From Oscheius tipulae (lineage: Eukaryota > Nematoda > Chromadorea > Rhabditida > Rhabditidae): a stretch of DNA of 64,000 nt. Each line of letters begins with the position of its first letter. Position 1 is the stretch's first letter. Shown piece after piece: positions 47,544-58,518 of the stretch. The stretch is taken from contig JASJZH010000006.1 in NCBI GenBank assembly GCA_037178975.1, positions 744,001-808,000 of the forward strand. Direction: 5' to 3'. A model generated the notes under the pieces. The model made no database searches. It was not told the DNA's origin and saw only the letters and a program-made list of their open reading frames with translations. The position numbers were made by a program, and so were the translations under genes.

Positions 47544-48197
47544 TTATTCAAACGAAGGTATTGTAGAGTTGTTAGCGACAGACCGCTGCCTAAATACATC
47601 GTTCGTGAAACCTTCTAAAAGATGGGCTACCCGAATGACCTGACTGATCATGTCTGCCTTCTCTTCTTCATTCTTGTACGACCATTCTTTCGGAAGATTC
47701 CAAGGCACACTGAATAGTCTGACCATCATCGTCTGAATGTCAGCATCTGGGACACCGACCATCAGAAAAGTCTTGCTCCAGGCTTCAAATCTAATAGTTT
47801 CGTAGTAGGCAGAGTACAACGTCAGCTCCTAAAAGTTCAGGGTTTGGGATAGCAAATGTAATTACGTTATCTTGAACGTCACGCATTTCAGCGAGCACGG
47901 AAGAAATCTTGCCAACTTTTTGCTCAAAAACTTCTCGAGAACTGCCGATTCGAACTATCTGCAGCACGCCAACTTTGGTAAGCCAGCTGCGTTCGCTTGC
48001 GACCGACCAGACCATATTGGCAGTGTGGGCAATTTCCTGTATCTTGATTATAAAAAAATAATAAGGCAAACCTTCGAAAGGTCTTCGATTACTTCCTCCG
48101 TGACAACAGATGGCAGTTCCGGATATTCGGCTGGTCCACAGTGAAGAGTGAAAGCGAGATGAAAGAGACACAACCCCAAAAGTATCTTGGAAATCAT
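47544..48197 (-). CDS. Secreted protein of unrecognised HCGP family, member 1
   Basis: Three exons on the minus strand (48197-48072, 48036-47866, 47828-47544), all phase 0, encode 193 aa. Residues 1-17 form a signal peptide (MISKILLGLCLFHLAFT). The mature protein begins LHCGPAEYPELP and includes VPWNLPKEW near residue 150; it has no transmembrane segment. It shares gene structure with member 2 on the other strand: exon 1 is exactly 126 nt in both, exon 2 is 171 versus 174 nt. After the signal peptide only one cysteine is conserved between them. I do not recognise the family. The expected location is extracellular. Confidence 0.78.
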
Positions 48198-48633
48198 TGA
48201 AAGTTCGACTGTGTCGTTCGAGAAGACACCAGACAGGATTGTTGTGTTTGTAGGAACCATAATATAGTCCAGCCTGTAAAACATTAATCGAAGAGGCAGA
48301 GAGAGGGGGCAAAAAGTGCAAATTGCTTACTCGAAAGTTTTGCAGAGAAGGACGAAAAAAAACGGTCAGAGCGTTATTTAGGTTAGAGACAAGTCCTATT
48401 GTGCTTGAGTCAAGTGCTAAGGACGGTATTATAGAGAAAATTTGAAATGCACGGTCGCATGGTAAAAATCAAAGAAATAACATATTGAGAATAGTTTGTT
48501 CATCATATTTCTACTTTTATACACTTTTATGTCCTTTCACAACAAGGAATCATTTTCAGCCAACATGTTATTTGCTCGCCAATGACATTTGTACCAAAAC
48601 TTTGCAATTCTGTGTCATTCGACCACCCTAGCC
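48198..48633. promoter_or_regulatory. Shared promoter region of the divergent HCGP pair
   Basis: The 436 bp between the two ATGs separates genes transcribed in opposite directions, so this interval presumably drives both. A CTTACTCGAAAG/TTTTGC stretch and AT-rich core are present. I see no single recognisable factor site. Confidence 0.45.
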
Positions 48634-49272
48634 ATGTTTCGGCTCCTAGTCCTGTTTTCGCTTCTCGGATATTGTTTTGGCCTCCAAATTCATTGTGGTC
48701 CTAAAAAGGTGCCAATTCCGCATGTTTTCATAGACCAACTGGTCAGAGATCTGGCTCTTGTGAGTTTTGTATTCATTAACTTTGTTGTAAACTGCTTAGG
48801 AAATGGTCAACGCTGCTGATGACATCTGGGAAGTGAAGAAAAATGAAGGTTGGGTTCAAAAAGAATCAGTTTTCCGAATCGTAAACATCGCTGGATCGAT
48901 GCATATACCCTGGGATGACAGAATTTCCAGCGTAGCGTTTCTTTTTTCTGATATGAAAAAGCAAGAGATAAACGTGAGGAAAAAGTCAATAATTACAACC
49001 TTAAGCTCTAGGGAGTTATCCTCTGGATGGCGGAGTTTGAATGCATTCGAGTAGAAAAGTGGGCGAAAATACTCACACTTCTGGGAGTCAGAGACGTAAC
49101 CGGTCTTCTGGAAACGATCATATCGTATCCTTGGGACCCTACCAAGGAATGGGATGCAAAGTCGCCAGAGATGAAAGGACGAACTGTTGCCTGGGCTATG
49201 AAGGTAGTTATACTGGCTCCCAAGAGAAAACTGTTTTTAGAAAGAAATTTGTTTCTAACTGCAGTAATCTAG
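48634..49272 (+). CDS. Secreted protein of unrecognised HCGP family, member 2
   Basis: Three exons (48634-48759, 48800-48973, 49012-49272), all phase 0, encode 186 aa. The signal peptide is MFRLLVLFSLLGYCFG. The mature protein starts LQIHCGPKKVPIPH. It shares with member 1 the HCGP...P motif, an ELVxxxDL helix at the exon-1 end, a W-rich start of exon 2 (DDIWEVKKNEGW versus NMVWSVASERSW) and PWDPTKEW in exon 3. Introns are only 40 and 38 nt. An upstream in-frame ATG at 48589 exists, but this start places the signal peptide correctly. Function is unknown. Confidence 0.78.
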
Positions 49273-50731
49273 ACAATCAATGATCGAAATAAACATTTTA
49301 TCGACAGTTTTCAATAGATCATATCATTCCTTATCGTTCCCCGAGCCCCTACTTATTGGAAGAAAACGCGGAGTGAACTGATCGTCTTTCGCATCCATCT
49401 TTCGTTGTTATCAATGGAATGAGTGATAGGAAAGAGGATGAAAATGGACATATTGGCAAAGTTTAAATCATGAAGATAGCCATCACTAAACAGGGGGTTA
49501 ATAGCTTCAGGTGTACAACAACCAACAAAGCTTTAAAAGCGCTAAACTGTAGTCATTTAATACCCTGGTATTTTTCATTAAATACAGAGAAAGTGTACTT
49601 CCTACTAATCAGTTCTTCAGACTTTATTCAATTCCTTCGTGAAGCTTTGTGCGCTGTTTTTCGGAGGCTGCTAACTGAGATGCAACACCAGAGTTAGTCC
49701 GCTCGACATCATGTCCCTATTTGTAGGAATCATTCTGCTCGAAGGATGGGGCTTGGAACAACTTAGATCACTACAAGAAACCCATAAAAAAGAGTGAAAG
49801 CTTCAGCATCCGCGTCAATATACTGCACAATACTATGTAGGGTTTTGGTAGCTTTATCTCATTTTCTAGCTTGGATCCAAGATTATACGCCTCTTTGTTT
49901 AAATTCCTCCTGTTACGAACAGGGCGTATAATCCTATCTCCCAGTTCTAAATGGGAACGTTGTACATGCACAAGTAGTCACAAAACACAATTTAGGTATA
50001 TGCCAACAACCAGCCCTTTGACTATTTTGTGAATGGACAAGACAAAGTTGTGGATACGTTGCAAATCACAAATATTGAGCTCATGTCGATAAGGTCAAGT
50101 GGCATTGAATGCCTTGTCCATTGTAATAAACATTTTGTGAGAGGCCGCTTTGCTGCTAGTGAAAATAGAAAATGGTGAGAAAAGAACATTCATCAGTATC
50201 TTACTACAGCTTACTCGAAAAATGATGATACTTTCAATAAAAGAGTCTCGTAGAAGCCAATTGCACAGCAAATTAATAATTTCATGATGAATAAAACCGG
50301 GAGATTGCAAATTTTAAAATAGTGAAGTTCTTCTTTTTAACATTATATTTACTAAAACAATAAAACATTTTCAACCTTCTTCAGAATCAGAAGAAGGCTT
50401 CTGGTGTCTATTTATTCCGCTTAAAACTATGACGTTTGGCATTTCTATGATAAAATGTTTCTGCTGCTATTTCTACAGCACATCTAAAAAACATCTGCGA
50501 TTCTGCTTCAAACGCAACGCGAACACTAACTTACGCGATGGTTTCAGTCAGAATGTCTGCTCGTCATGGTGTCCGTACAAGTGCTTCTTGGATCCTGTCA
50601 ATATTAACATCCAAACGTGAAAAATTCTGATGATTTTTCATGAGCATGCGCAAAGCAAGAGATCCGGTGACACGCCAGTTGTTGAGGAATTTTATTTTAT
50701 TTTAACAGTAATAAATAAGAATTATGACACG
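49273..50731. other. Spacer without a supported gene
   Basis: Several 60-75 codon frames occur on both strands, but none has a good splice context or recognisable sequence. An AATAAA at about 49287 may end HCGP member 2. Confidence 0.45.
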
Positions 50732-52302
50732 TTAAGCATACTTTGTACCCGCAATCTTCTTCGAATATCTGCTTCTACAGATGGGATCTTCGACATTGAT
50801 CAAATGGATATTAAATGGAACTGTAATTGAAAACCGTTTGATGTTGATGAAAATTCCGGGCGGGATGGGTTTCACAATAGCGTACCTAAATAAGTGTTTT
50901 TCTCATTAGAGCAGAACAAACCTTCTCTCCTGGACAGTCCTCCATAGGAACTCTAAAACTTCTTCTCTGTTCTGACCGAAATGAATCTGTAACTGAGACT
51001 GTTTAGAAGAGACACTATTCAATACCTCGGCATGCCATTGACACACGATAATTCCATTCTGGTCCATGAAACCATTTCTGTAGCTCATTGGCAAAATTTC
51101 ATGTTCCTTTGCGGCCAAATCAAGCCAGATAGCATCGTAGAGCTTTTTTTCTCTCCAGAGAGAAATCAAGGTCTCGAACTCTGGACGACCATACCAGCCT
51201 TCTGTTCTGTTTGCTAAAAAAGACTTTTAGAACTGTTTAGAGAAGACAAATTACGTTTCGGCCGGTCGATCATGTTATCTGTAGTAGGAATAGTTTTTTT
51301 TATATCGGATTGTTCATACCGGGCCATTGTGGCGTTGTCAAAAGGAAATCCTCCAGTGAACTCGGCAAAATCTTTTGTTCGTAGCTATAAAATAAGTTGT
51401 TTACACCGAAATTTTGTTTCTAAATGTTTTTTTGTGTGTCAAGTGTCAAACTTTCGCTTTAGTGAAAATCAGGAGTGTTCTTCTTAATGCCCTATTCTCT
51501 TCCCAGCGTACTGCAATGAAAAGGGTTGCCGCTGGTTTTTCAAGCGGCAAAAAACCCGTCCCGAACACCCTTTTTCGGCTAGCCTCCGCACATGGTCAAA
51601 TCAAGGACCTTATTGCGTATGTACGACCACTCACAAGTGGATAAATCCAAAAGAATCTTACCTTGTGAACGTTTTCTACCACAGCATTGTCTAATCCTTG
51701 GCCGAATGCCAAGATACTGGATTTGAACTCGGTCTTATTCTCCATCTGAAATCAAACCTTCAATGGAAAACCTAAAAATTTTGAACCTTTTTAACTGCAA
51801 CACGAACAATTTCCTTGTTCCATTTAATGTCGATAATATTCAAATTGAAAATCAGATTTTTCTCACAATGGTGAAGAACAGTTGGCCATTTGATCCAACT
51901 CTAAACATCTTACGTTTAGATATTGGGGCCTTCTACTTACCTCATTTGTCATCAGTTCAACATTTTGTACAACACAGTTTCGCCAATCTTCATAAGGATG
52001 ACCCGTGTCATTCAATGGTATTATTGTTGCCTTCTGGAATATAGAAATTGCGTAAACGTATAAAGACAAATGACAGCAACAGGTTTCCTAATGAAAAATT
52101 CAATCAAGACCATAGCTGGTAAATGTTGCCTTCCAAGAATGCATGATGCAGGAAAGATTAAATATTTATAACCTACTTTGAGCATTCCTGCAAAAAGTTT
52201 TAGAAAACTCACTTCTCGTAATGACTGAATTAACATAAGAGCTGGGAAAAATGCTGCAAGTATTCCAAGAGCTGCAAAGTATGCCGAGCGTTTTGTGGCC
52301 AT
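50732..52302 (-). CDS. FkbM-like methyltransferase-domain protein (nematode type)
   Basis: Six exons on the minus strand: 52302-52213, 52033-51941, 51745-51662, 51384-51255, 51213-50922 and 50885-50732. The total is 280 aa. The N-terminus is a signal anchor (AALGILAAFFPALMLIQSL), implying a type II membrane protein of the secretory pathway. SILAFGQGLDNAV fits the AdoMet-binding motif I position of nematode FkbM-like (Methyltransf_21) proteins. AIWLDLAAKEHEILP, YRNGFMDQNGIIVCQWHAEV and FNIHLINVEDPICRSRY match the conserved later part. Usually the family has GVGHD and FGADP; here these are diverged (GQGLD, FTGGFP), so catalysis is uncertain. The ATG directly follows TTTTTCAG. The substrate is unknown. 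Confidence 0.82.
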
Positions 52303-53020
52303 CTGAAAAATAAGATCTCTCAAAAAAGGAAATTGATTATAATGAAAATTATGTGGGAACGGGATTTGGCGCTTAAAAGCCCACACAAGCATGCAGATAT
52401 TCTCTCTCCCCGTCTTTTTCATCCCGCCCTTCAAACTGGCATGCGTCAGCGGGAGATGCGCGAGAAAGCGGTTTAATGATGAAGAATAAGTCGGGAACAA
52501 AAGTGGCTGCTAGATAGATTTGTGCAGCTTTTTAGTTTGTGAAGAAATAGAAACATGTGAAAGACGGCCAGCCAAGGTGACTGTTTATAGTTAGCCTCTA
52601 GGCATGTTTCAACCAGTTCCCAGAAACATGTTGGAAGTTGCTATAAAGGCGCTTTAATCCGTTGCCCTTAGAAAAACAATGGGATAACTGGTCAGCAGAG
52701 AGATCACACTGACAGGGGCTAGTTGCAACCTGATAGATCACAGCTTGTATTTACGTTGTTAGAGAAAATACAGCACGTTACTTTAGTTTTCTCCTTTCAG
52801 CTGACTGACGAGCAATAACTCTGTGACTGATAACAACAGATTCGTTTTTGGGATTAGAATATCTCTGACTCTAGTTACAATATGCACTTCCTCCGAGTAC
52901 TTTACTTTTTATTCATGTTAATGTACTTTTTAATTAATCGCACAAGCTAGTTCGAGATTAAGATGTTAGTAACAATGTTTGGTCTGATTTCATTCCTGTA
53001 CTCAAAGTTTCATTTGCGGC
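52303..53020. other. Promoter region of the methyltransferase and spacer
   Basis: A 52338-52500 open frame on the minus strand is unsupported. No gene is visible before the receptor relic at 53021. Confidence 0.4.
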
Positions 53021-53311
53021 ATGTTGGAAGAATTGGGAACGGTGCTTCGAGAAGTTCTGGCAACTGTTAACATTTCTTTGGACAACACGGTTTTCGATAA
53101 ACACATTAGTAGCTGGCAGGCGATCCTCTTAGTTACACTTCCTCCTCAAATTTACCGTTTCTTTGCTATCCCATTGCATATTTTATTAATATATCGTCTT
53201 TTGACAACAAATTCCGAGCTCAACAACTTTCAAAAGTTTGTTATGGTTCAATGTTTTGGCTCTATTGTACAGGTTCTTAGTAATGTTTTTGTTTATTTTT
53301 CTGATAAATGA
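53021..53311 (+). pseudogene. Truncated 7TM receptor copy (first exon only)
   Basis: ATG plus 96 codons align end to end with exon 1 of the receptor at 45366-46673: both start MLE, and PLHILLIYRLLTTNSELNNF matches PLHIFLIYRLVTKDSELNNF. Where the intact gene has a GTAAGT donor, this copy runs into a stop (53309). No later exons follow. It lies on the opposite strand, 6.3 kb from the intact gene. Confidence 0.75.
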
Positions 53312-55860
53312 AATGTTTCGCTGAGACAAATCTAAAGGCGAGGATAGCCTTCTACTTTCTTCACTTCTCCCATTGACATTGAGGTGTGTGAAAAAAGGAG
53401 AAGGCTCCACGTGTTTACTACAAAACAAGTAAATTTAACCAAACGAAAATGAAAAGACAAATTGAAAAGAACGGTAAAAGGTTGCATGAAACAGTTATTG
53501 ACACCTAGTAGAGTTCTATCAAATGAATCAGGTCTAGCCAATGGCTCAGTGGATAAAGTATATTTCGGGTTAAAGAAATTCACGTTTAAGTCTAGGTTGT
53601 TCTGAGCACTACCTACCTTTCCAAAACTGACCAAAAGAAACGGACCACGCTAAAATAACGTGCATGTTAGAAACGAAAATGAATTACGTTGATAAATGAG
53701 AAAGAACACTTCGAAATGGTTTAAAATACTAGCTGTGGCGCTGTGTCGCCTTCTTGATGTCGTTTATATCAGCGTTGCTTCACAAGTATACTGGTATCAC
53801 CAGTGACATTGTGGATATTGACGATCACAGGCTACTATGATATTATGGCACCGTATCGATTTTTATGTTGCCACTATCTTTTCTATTGGGTCGGCAAATA
53901 AGTCTTTTCGCTTTTTGTAAACATGTCTTTCGTAAGAAAACTAGGTGGCAATGTCTAGAGTAAAAAAACTAGGTGGCAATCAAAAATACTTTTACAGATC
54001 ATTAACGTCAAAGTCTACAACCTCTAATATCTGGCATAAAAAAATGATACTACGTATCGGGTCTGTTCAAAACGCCACTTTCTCCGGCCCAAATGGCTGG
54101 AACACTCAGATGCGCTTTCTAATGTGGCTCCGCCACAGCAAGCATGATAAATGTTTCTTCCACCATTATCAAATCTCACATTTGTTATTTATTAGCACTG
54201 GAGGGACACTCGTAGGGTTTACACCAAACTCTTATCACTTGCAATTCCCTTATCAGCATGAGCTCAAATACAAGAAAATATTATCGATTACATAGTTGCT
54301 CCTTTTCTGCTAGTTTGCAAGTATGTACTGAAAAAGTTAACGAAACGGTGTGAAAACCTCAGACATGATTGTGCTTTCTTTTCGCTTCGAAATACTTGTG
54401 ACTGTACCTATACGCAAAATCCTGGTTGAGTTATATGATGCTTCTACGGTTTAGTATGAACACAACTGCTCTGCAAGCCTACATTTTAAATCTTTTCAAT
54501 GCTGCAAAGCTGAAAAATTGAAAACGACAATGAAAGTCGGAGAACGAAATGGTTTATATGTACCATTGTAAAATATGACACATGAGCGAAGACCTGCAAT
54601 TGACCATTATTAAAAAGACGTAAGATAGTGCGAAGGGCCTTGGAGTATGACTGTCGAGAGGTGAAGAAAGTATAAGGCTAGCGTCGTGGAACATTTCGGT
54701 CATCGTACCAGTCATCATGGTCACCGGAAATTTCAATGTCAGGAACAGAAGTTTGAAGTCGGAAGAGAACTGCGCACTGCATTGGAGAAGAAGAATGCCA
54801 GATTTTTGGCAGGTAGTTTTTCCATCTTTCAAATCCTTTTAAATTACACTACGTGGTGAGAAAGTTTTACTCACTACTCTACAAGGCATATTTCGCACCG
54901 GTCTGAAATTGAGGAAGGTGCTCCGCAGAGAATCAGAAATTGGACAAAATAGTATCTGTTTCACACCGGTTAGCATAATCTCAATTACGCAATGTGGAAC
55001 TCAGCTTGAGCACACTATTCGTGTTATCAATGTGTCAGTGTAGATGCCTGTGTATTACTGTCGACTGTAGTGGATGGTTCTGGTGCTATTGTTGTTGGGA
55101 AGACTTTATAAAGCCACAAGTGGTACAATGTATCCTACGCGACAAGTGTTAGATCTCCAACTAAACCGAATATGGATAGGATTATCCAAATCAGTTCTGT
55201 TAAATCTAAACATTAACAAATACTAGCCTAGCTCTGGCACTAGAATCACAACCTAGTTTTCACCTGGTCTAAAAGGTGATCTTTGATCCGTCTCGTGAAC
55301 CTACCGTTTTAAAGTTCCATGATGACGATAAACATAGGTAAGTTATACCCATGTTCCCAAATATTTCCTTCCGCCCGTTCCAAATCGGCAACTTTTCTAT
55401 CTGTGTCGGAGATCTATGGCGGTTCAGCAGTATCGAGGCCGACTAATTAATAATATCTGTGTAAAAACAGTATAGATGTTTATCCAGTCAGATATCTGCT
55501 TTTTATTAAATTTTTAATTCAAAAAAGACCTGGTGTTACTCGCATGCCATTCTGCGTTATACGATATAACTTTTTGACTAGGTTCATTATCCCACATTTG
55601 GAAGACTAATTTCATACCATTGAAAACTCAATCCAACTAACCTAATCAGTCTTAAGCTACGATCCCTCAATATTTAAAAAGCACACCGAAGTTGTGCTTT
55701 TTCTAACAAATGTTTTCCAAGGACACGCCGACAGAGAGTTGATGGATTTGTCCGCTATCTTCACACCTTTCTCTTTTACCTGTCCGATTCCAGCTGGTCT
55801 GTCTAACAGAGATTTATCTTCACTTCGCTACTGATTTATTTCGTTGTAACAATTAAAACT
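53312..55860. other. Gene-poor stretch with element relics
   Basis: It includes a tRNA-like degenerate segment (about 53535-53600) and a mariner-like end at 53883. Open frames at 53945-54295 (+) and 54554-54832 (-) resemble no protein I know. I see no supported gene. Confidence 0.45.
53883..53911 (+). mobile_element. Mariner-like terminal repeat, solo
   Basis: CTATTGGGTCGGCAAATAAG then TCTTTTCGC is the second copy of the 19635 motif (two C/T differences), also preceded by TA inside CTA. No transposase frame or inverted partner was found within about 1 kb. Confidence 0.45.
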
Positions 55861-57894
55861 ATGACTCTTTACTGGCTACTTTTGTTACAAGTTGCTACGC
55901 TTCATGGCTTTGTCGACTTGCTCATTCGTAAGAAAGAAGTTCTGAGAACTCATGGTAAGTACACGGTTTGAAAAGTGTTTGGAAGTGTTCTTACCTACCT
56001 GCTAGCGTTAATCAGCCCCCGCCATTTGTACTTTTGCGAGAAAGTGCGTCGTCGTGCCGTCGATAGCTCAGTTGGTAGAGCGGAGGACTGTAGTCTGTTC
56101 AGCTATCCTTAGGTCACTGGTTCGAATCCGGTTCGACGGAGTCTTTTTTGCTTTTTTACTTTCGTCGCATTATGCAAATATTATCATTCTATTTCTTTAC
56201 GCTTTTTGCCAAAAATATAAGGATGTAAGACCTAACTTGCTCGAAAAAATGGCAAAACTTTAGGAATTGGAGCAGAAATAAACTATATCGCAAATGGAAC
56301 TGTTAATCCCTTCGCCTCTAGTCATTTTTTCAAGATTGGGGAAAGTGTAGATCACTTGGACTTTGCTTGGAACACCTCGGAAGAAGTAAGCATATAACAG
56401 TAAAGTTCAAACTCTTTTCAGGTGCTTTATCATGTTAGCGTTGCACAAGTCAATTTAGCAGAACGAGGTTTAAAGTTAGAATTCTCAAGCAATGGAATTC
56501 TGCCAAAAAGAAGGAATAGAGATGGTTTGCCAATCTCTGACCGTATTAATTAAAATTTCCGGTTTCCGAATAAACTATACCTGCTCCATTGACAAACAGT
56601 GGACCTTCATCTTCACTCTCAAACTAGCGTTTTTCAACGTTCTAACGACTGAAGCTTTGAAATTGGAACTGCATCAAGAGAAAACCTGTAATCCTGAACT
56701 ATATACGACTGAGATCAAAAAGAAAGAACACTCTGTGGAATTTGGGTGTGTTTTTGCAGGTAAGAGTCAAATGGTGACCATAATTGTACTTTTGAGGAGC
56801 ATTATTTATCGCGATTGTTGTATTCCTACTCTTGTGTTTGGTTAATATCGCGAGAAAAAAGAAGTTTCACTCTGAAAGATTACTACAGTTTTCAGGTAAG
56901 TGACCTTAAAAGTATCTTCGCATTTTTTTAAAGATTTCACTGCTTTGAGCAGACCTTACAAAACTGAGTATAAACGTGTCCGTCTGTCTGTCGGATCGTA
57001 AGTACCCGCCATAACTCCGCGGTTAGCGCGCTGGGCAATGAATCGGAGCTACCTGGCTTCGATTCCCACTGATGTTTTCGGGTCTGAAAGGGCGGCGAAG
57101 CCGTCGTATACGGCTGCTTAGCTAGTGGTTTACAAGTTTTCTAATTTGTCCAACTTATTTAAAATAATACAGATTCAGACTCGTCTTACTCGTCCATATC
57201 TCACGAACATCGCTACTATACTCCGTATAACTCTGCTTTAACCGACACGTCTTCATTTAATCTTGTATGTTCAAGCCATGGTTAGAAAATTGTTCTGCAC
57301 TTCTGAATATAGCTTTAGCTTTACTGAAAAACTGGCAGTCACCGTCTGACACCAGAAAATACCGATATGCTTCTATCCGGAAGAATGACCTACAGCTGGG
57401 TACTAAAGACAAGACGAATGCTTTTAGTTTTTCCAAAGCTGGTATTTTTTGTTTCCAACTGCTCTCTTTATTAAAACAGCTACAAGCTCCACATCTATTT
57501 CAGTTCTGGACCACAGTTCGTCTGTGCTCTTCTATAGTTCAAGTAAACTGCTCGGATTTGCCAAAACAGAAAAAGTTTCAGCCCCGTCTAGTCTAACATC
57601 AACCGTGCTGTTCTCCAAAGATTCATTGGAAAGTTCCACTTCGAGCTCGCTGTTTACAGAAGATTCGATTGAAGCCTACAGAAGATCCAACCAAGATATG
57701 ATTGCTCGTAAGTCGTTCTATTCATCCAAATTACGCTTTTAACAGTTGTTGTGTTTATCATTTTAGCCCCATGCTCGCCGGAACTACCAGAAACTAATGC
57801 TACCCGCGTTGACATATATGCTGTCCCACATCGAAGGATCAAAAACCAAAAACAGAGGACCTTTCCTGGAATGCCAAAAGTAAGCCAAAGCTAA
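55861..57894 (+). CDS. RYK/LIN-18-like WIF receptor lacking the kinase domain
   Basis: Exons: 55861-55954, 56264-56385, 56422-56759, 56797-56895, 57173-57264, 57339-57399, 57480-57707 and 57767-57894. Order: signal peptide (MTLYWLLLLQVATLHGF), WIF domain, one transmembrane helix (ALFIAIVVFLLLCLVNIA), then a Ser/Thr-rich cytoplasmic tail. GAEINYIANGTVNPFASS and LDFAWNTSEEVLYHV align with the RYK Wnt-binding WIF domain (AELYYVRNGIIN, LHFTW). Further on, FRINYTCS matches FRVELSC, and a KTC near the domain end matches RKMC. RKYRYASIRKNDLQL resembles the RYK juxtamembrane YPTLRIEKNDL. The frame then ends without a kinase domain, and an AATAAA follows at 58004. Frame shifts by one inside exon 3; a 43-52 nt intron starting at GTTTAAAG (56475) would repair it, as would a single-base error. 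Two phase-1 donors are possible for exon 1 (55927 and 55954). Confidence 0.68.
56057..56140 (+). tRNA. tRNA-Tyr (GTA anticodon) with an 11-nt intron
   Basis: Acceptor stem CCGTCGA/TCGACGG plus A, D arm GCTC...GAGC, anticodon stem GAGGA/TCCTT, T arm ACTGG-TTCGAAT-CCGGT. The anticodon loop is CTGTAG, interrupted by TCTGTTCAGCT, then A. Position (one base after the anticodon) and size fit the canonical eukaryotic tRNA-Tyr intron. The mature length is 73 nt. It is in sense orientation inside intron 1 of the WIF receptor gene. Confidence 0.95.
57010..57087 (+). pseudogene. Degenerate tRNA-like sequence
   Basis: TAACTCCGCGGTTAGCGC resembles an A box with D arm, and GGCTTCGATTCCC resembles a B box/T arm at the right spacing. 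However, the anticodon stem (around GGGCAATGAATCGG) does not pair and the acceptor ends match over only about 5 bp. It lies in a WIF-receptor intron, and it may be a tRNA pseudogene or a tRNA-derived SINE head. Confidence 0.35.
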
Positions 57895-58003
57895 ATTTCA
57901 CCCGTATTTTCAAAGAACTATTACAGAATCAAGTGGCAAAACTATCATATTAGCACCGGGCGCAACGTCTATTAGAGCAAACGCATAACGAGGACTAATT
58001 TGT

Positions 58004-58009
58004 AATAAA
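58004..58009 (+). terminator. Likely polyadenylation signal of the WIF receptor
   Basis: AATAAA about 110 nt after the predicted stop. It supports termination without a downstream kinase region. Confidence 0.5.
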
Positions 58010-58518
58010 CATTCTCAAACTGTGTTTCTCTTATTGATCACAATGCTCTGCTGTAAATATAATGTACAAAACTCAAGTCCAAGTTCCACACTCGTTTTAA
58101 AGTGGGCGAAGTGAAGCCTGACTTCGAGCTCAAAGTGTTTCGCAGTGTTTTAATGAAAGGGCTGAGGCAAAAAAGCTTACAAAGCATTGTTTATTCACGA
58201 AATCCCCAAAGAAACAGTGCATAAAGCTTTTAGAATTTTACACATGGTTAATGGGTATAGAGGGCAAGACCGTAGAAGATATAGGAATCTGGAAGATGCA
58301 GGTTGCTAAATCTTTTCCCAACCTACCACATGAAGAACTACTCTTATGAAGCGGTTCTCGCGGACTTCACGGCTGTAAGAGCTGAGGTACATTACAACAT
58401 ACTCTCCGGACACGCGCTTCTTCGTTGTCTCATTTTCATAGGATGCCATATTTGGACTCTGAAATGCCATAGCTGCTGTTTACTTTTATAACATACAAGG
58501 CCCTCTTGCGATCTTCAG
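58010..58518. other. Coding-like but unresolved segment
   Basis: A + strand frame to 58349 encodes KLLEFYTWLMGIEGKTVEDI and SFPNLPHEELLL. Another frame around 58100-58165 reads VGEVKPDFELKVFRSVLMKG. Both look protein-like but lie in different frames without clear splice sites between them. They may be 5' exons of the partial gene at 58519-59019, or a frameshifted relic. Confidence 0.35.

Noticed and set aside
53535..53600. tRNA-like GGCTCAGTGGATAAAG followed by GTTTAAGTCTAGG
   Set aside because: Spacing is roughly right, but the T arm and acceptor do not pair. It is at most a decayed tRNA or SINE fragment.
54554..54832. 92-codon minus-strand frame
   Set aside because: Hydrophobic patches come from skewed composition; no acceptor, donor or homologous family is visible.
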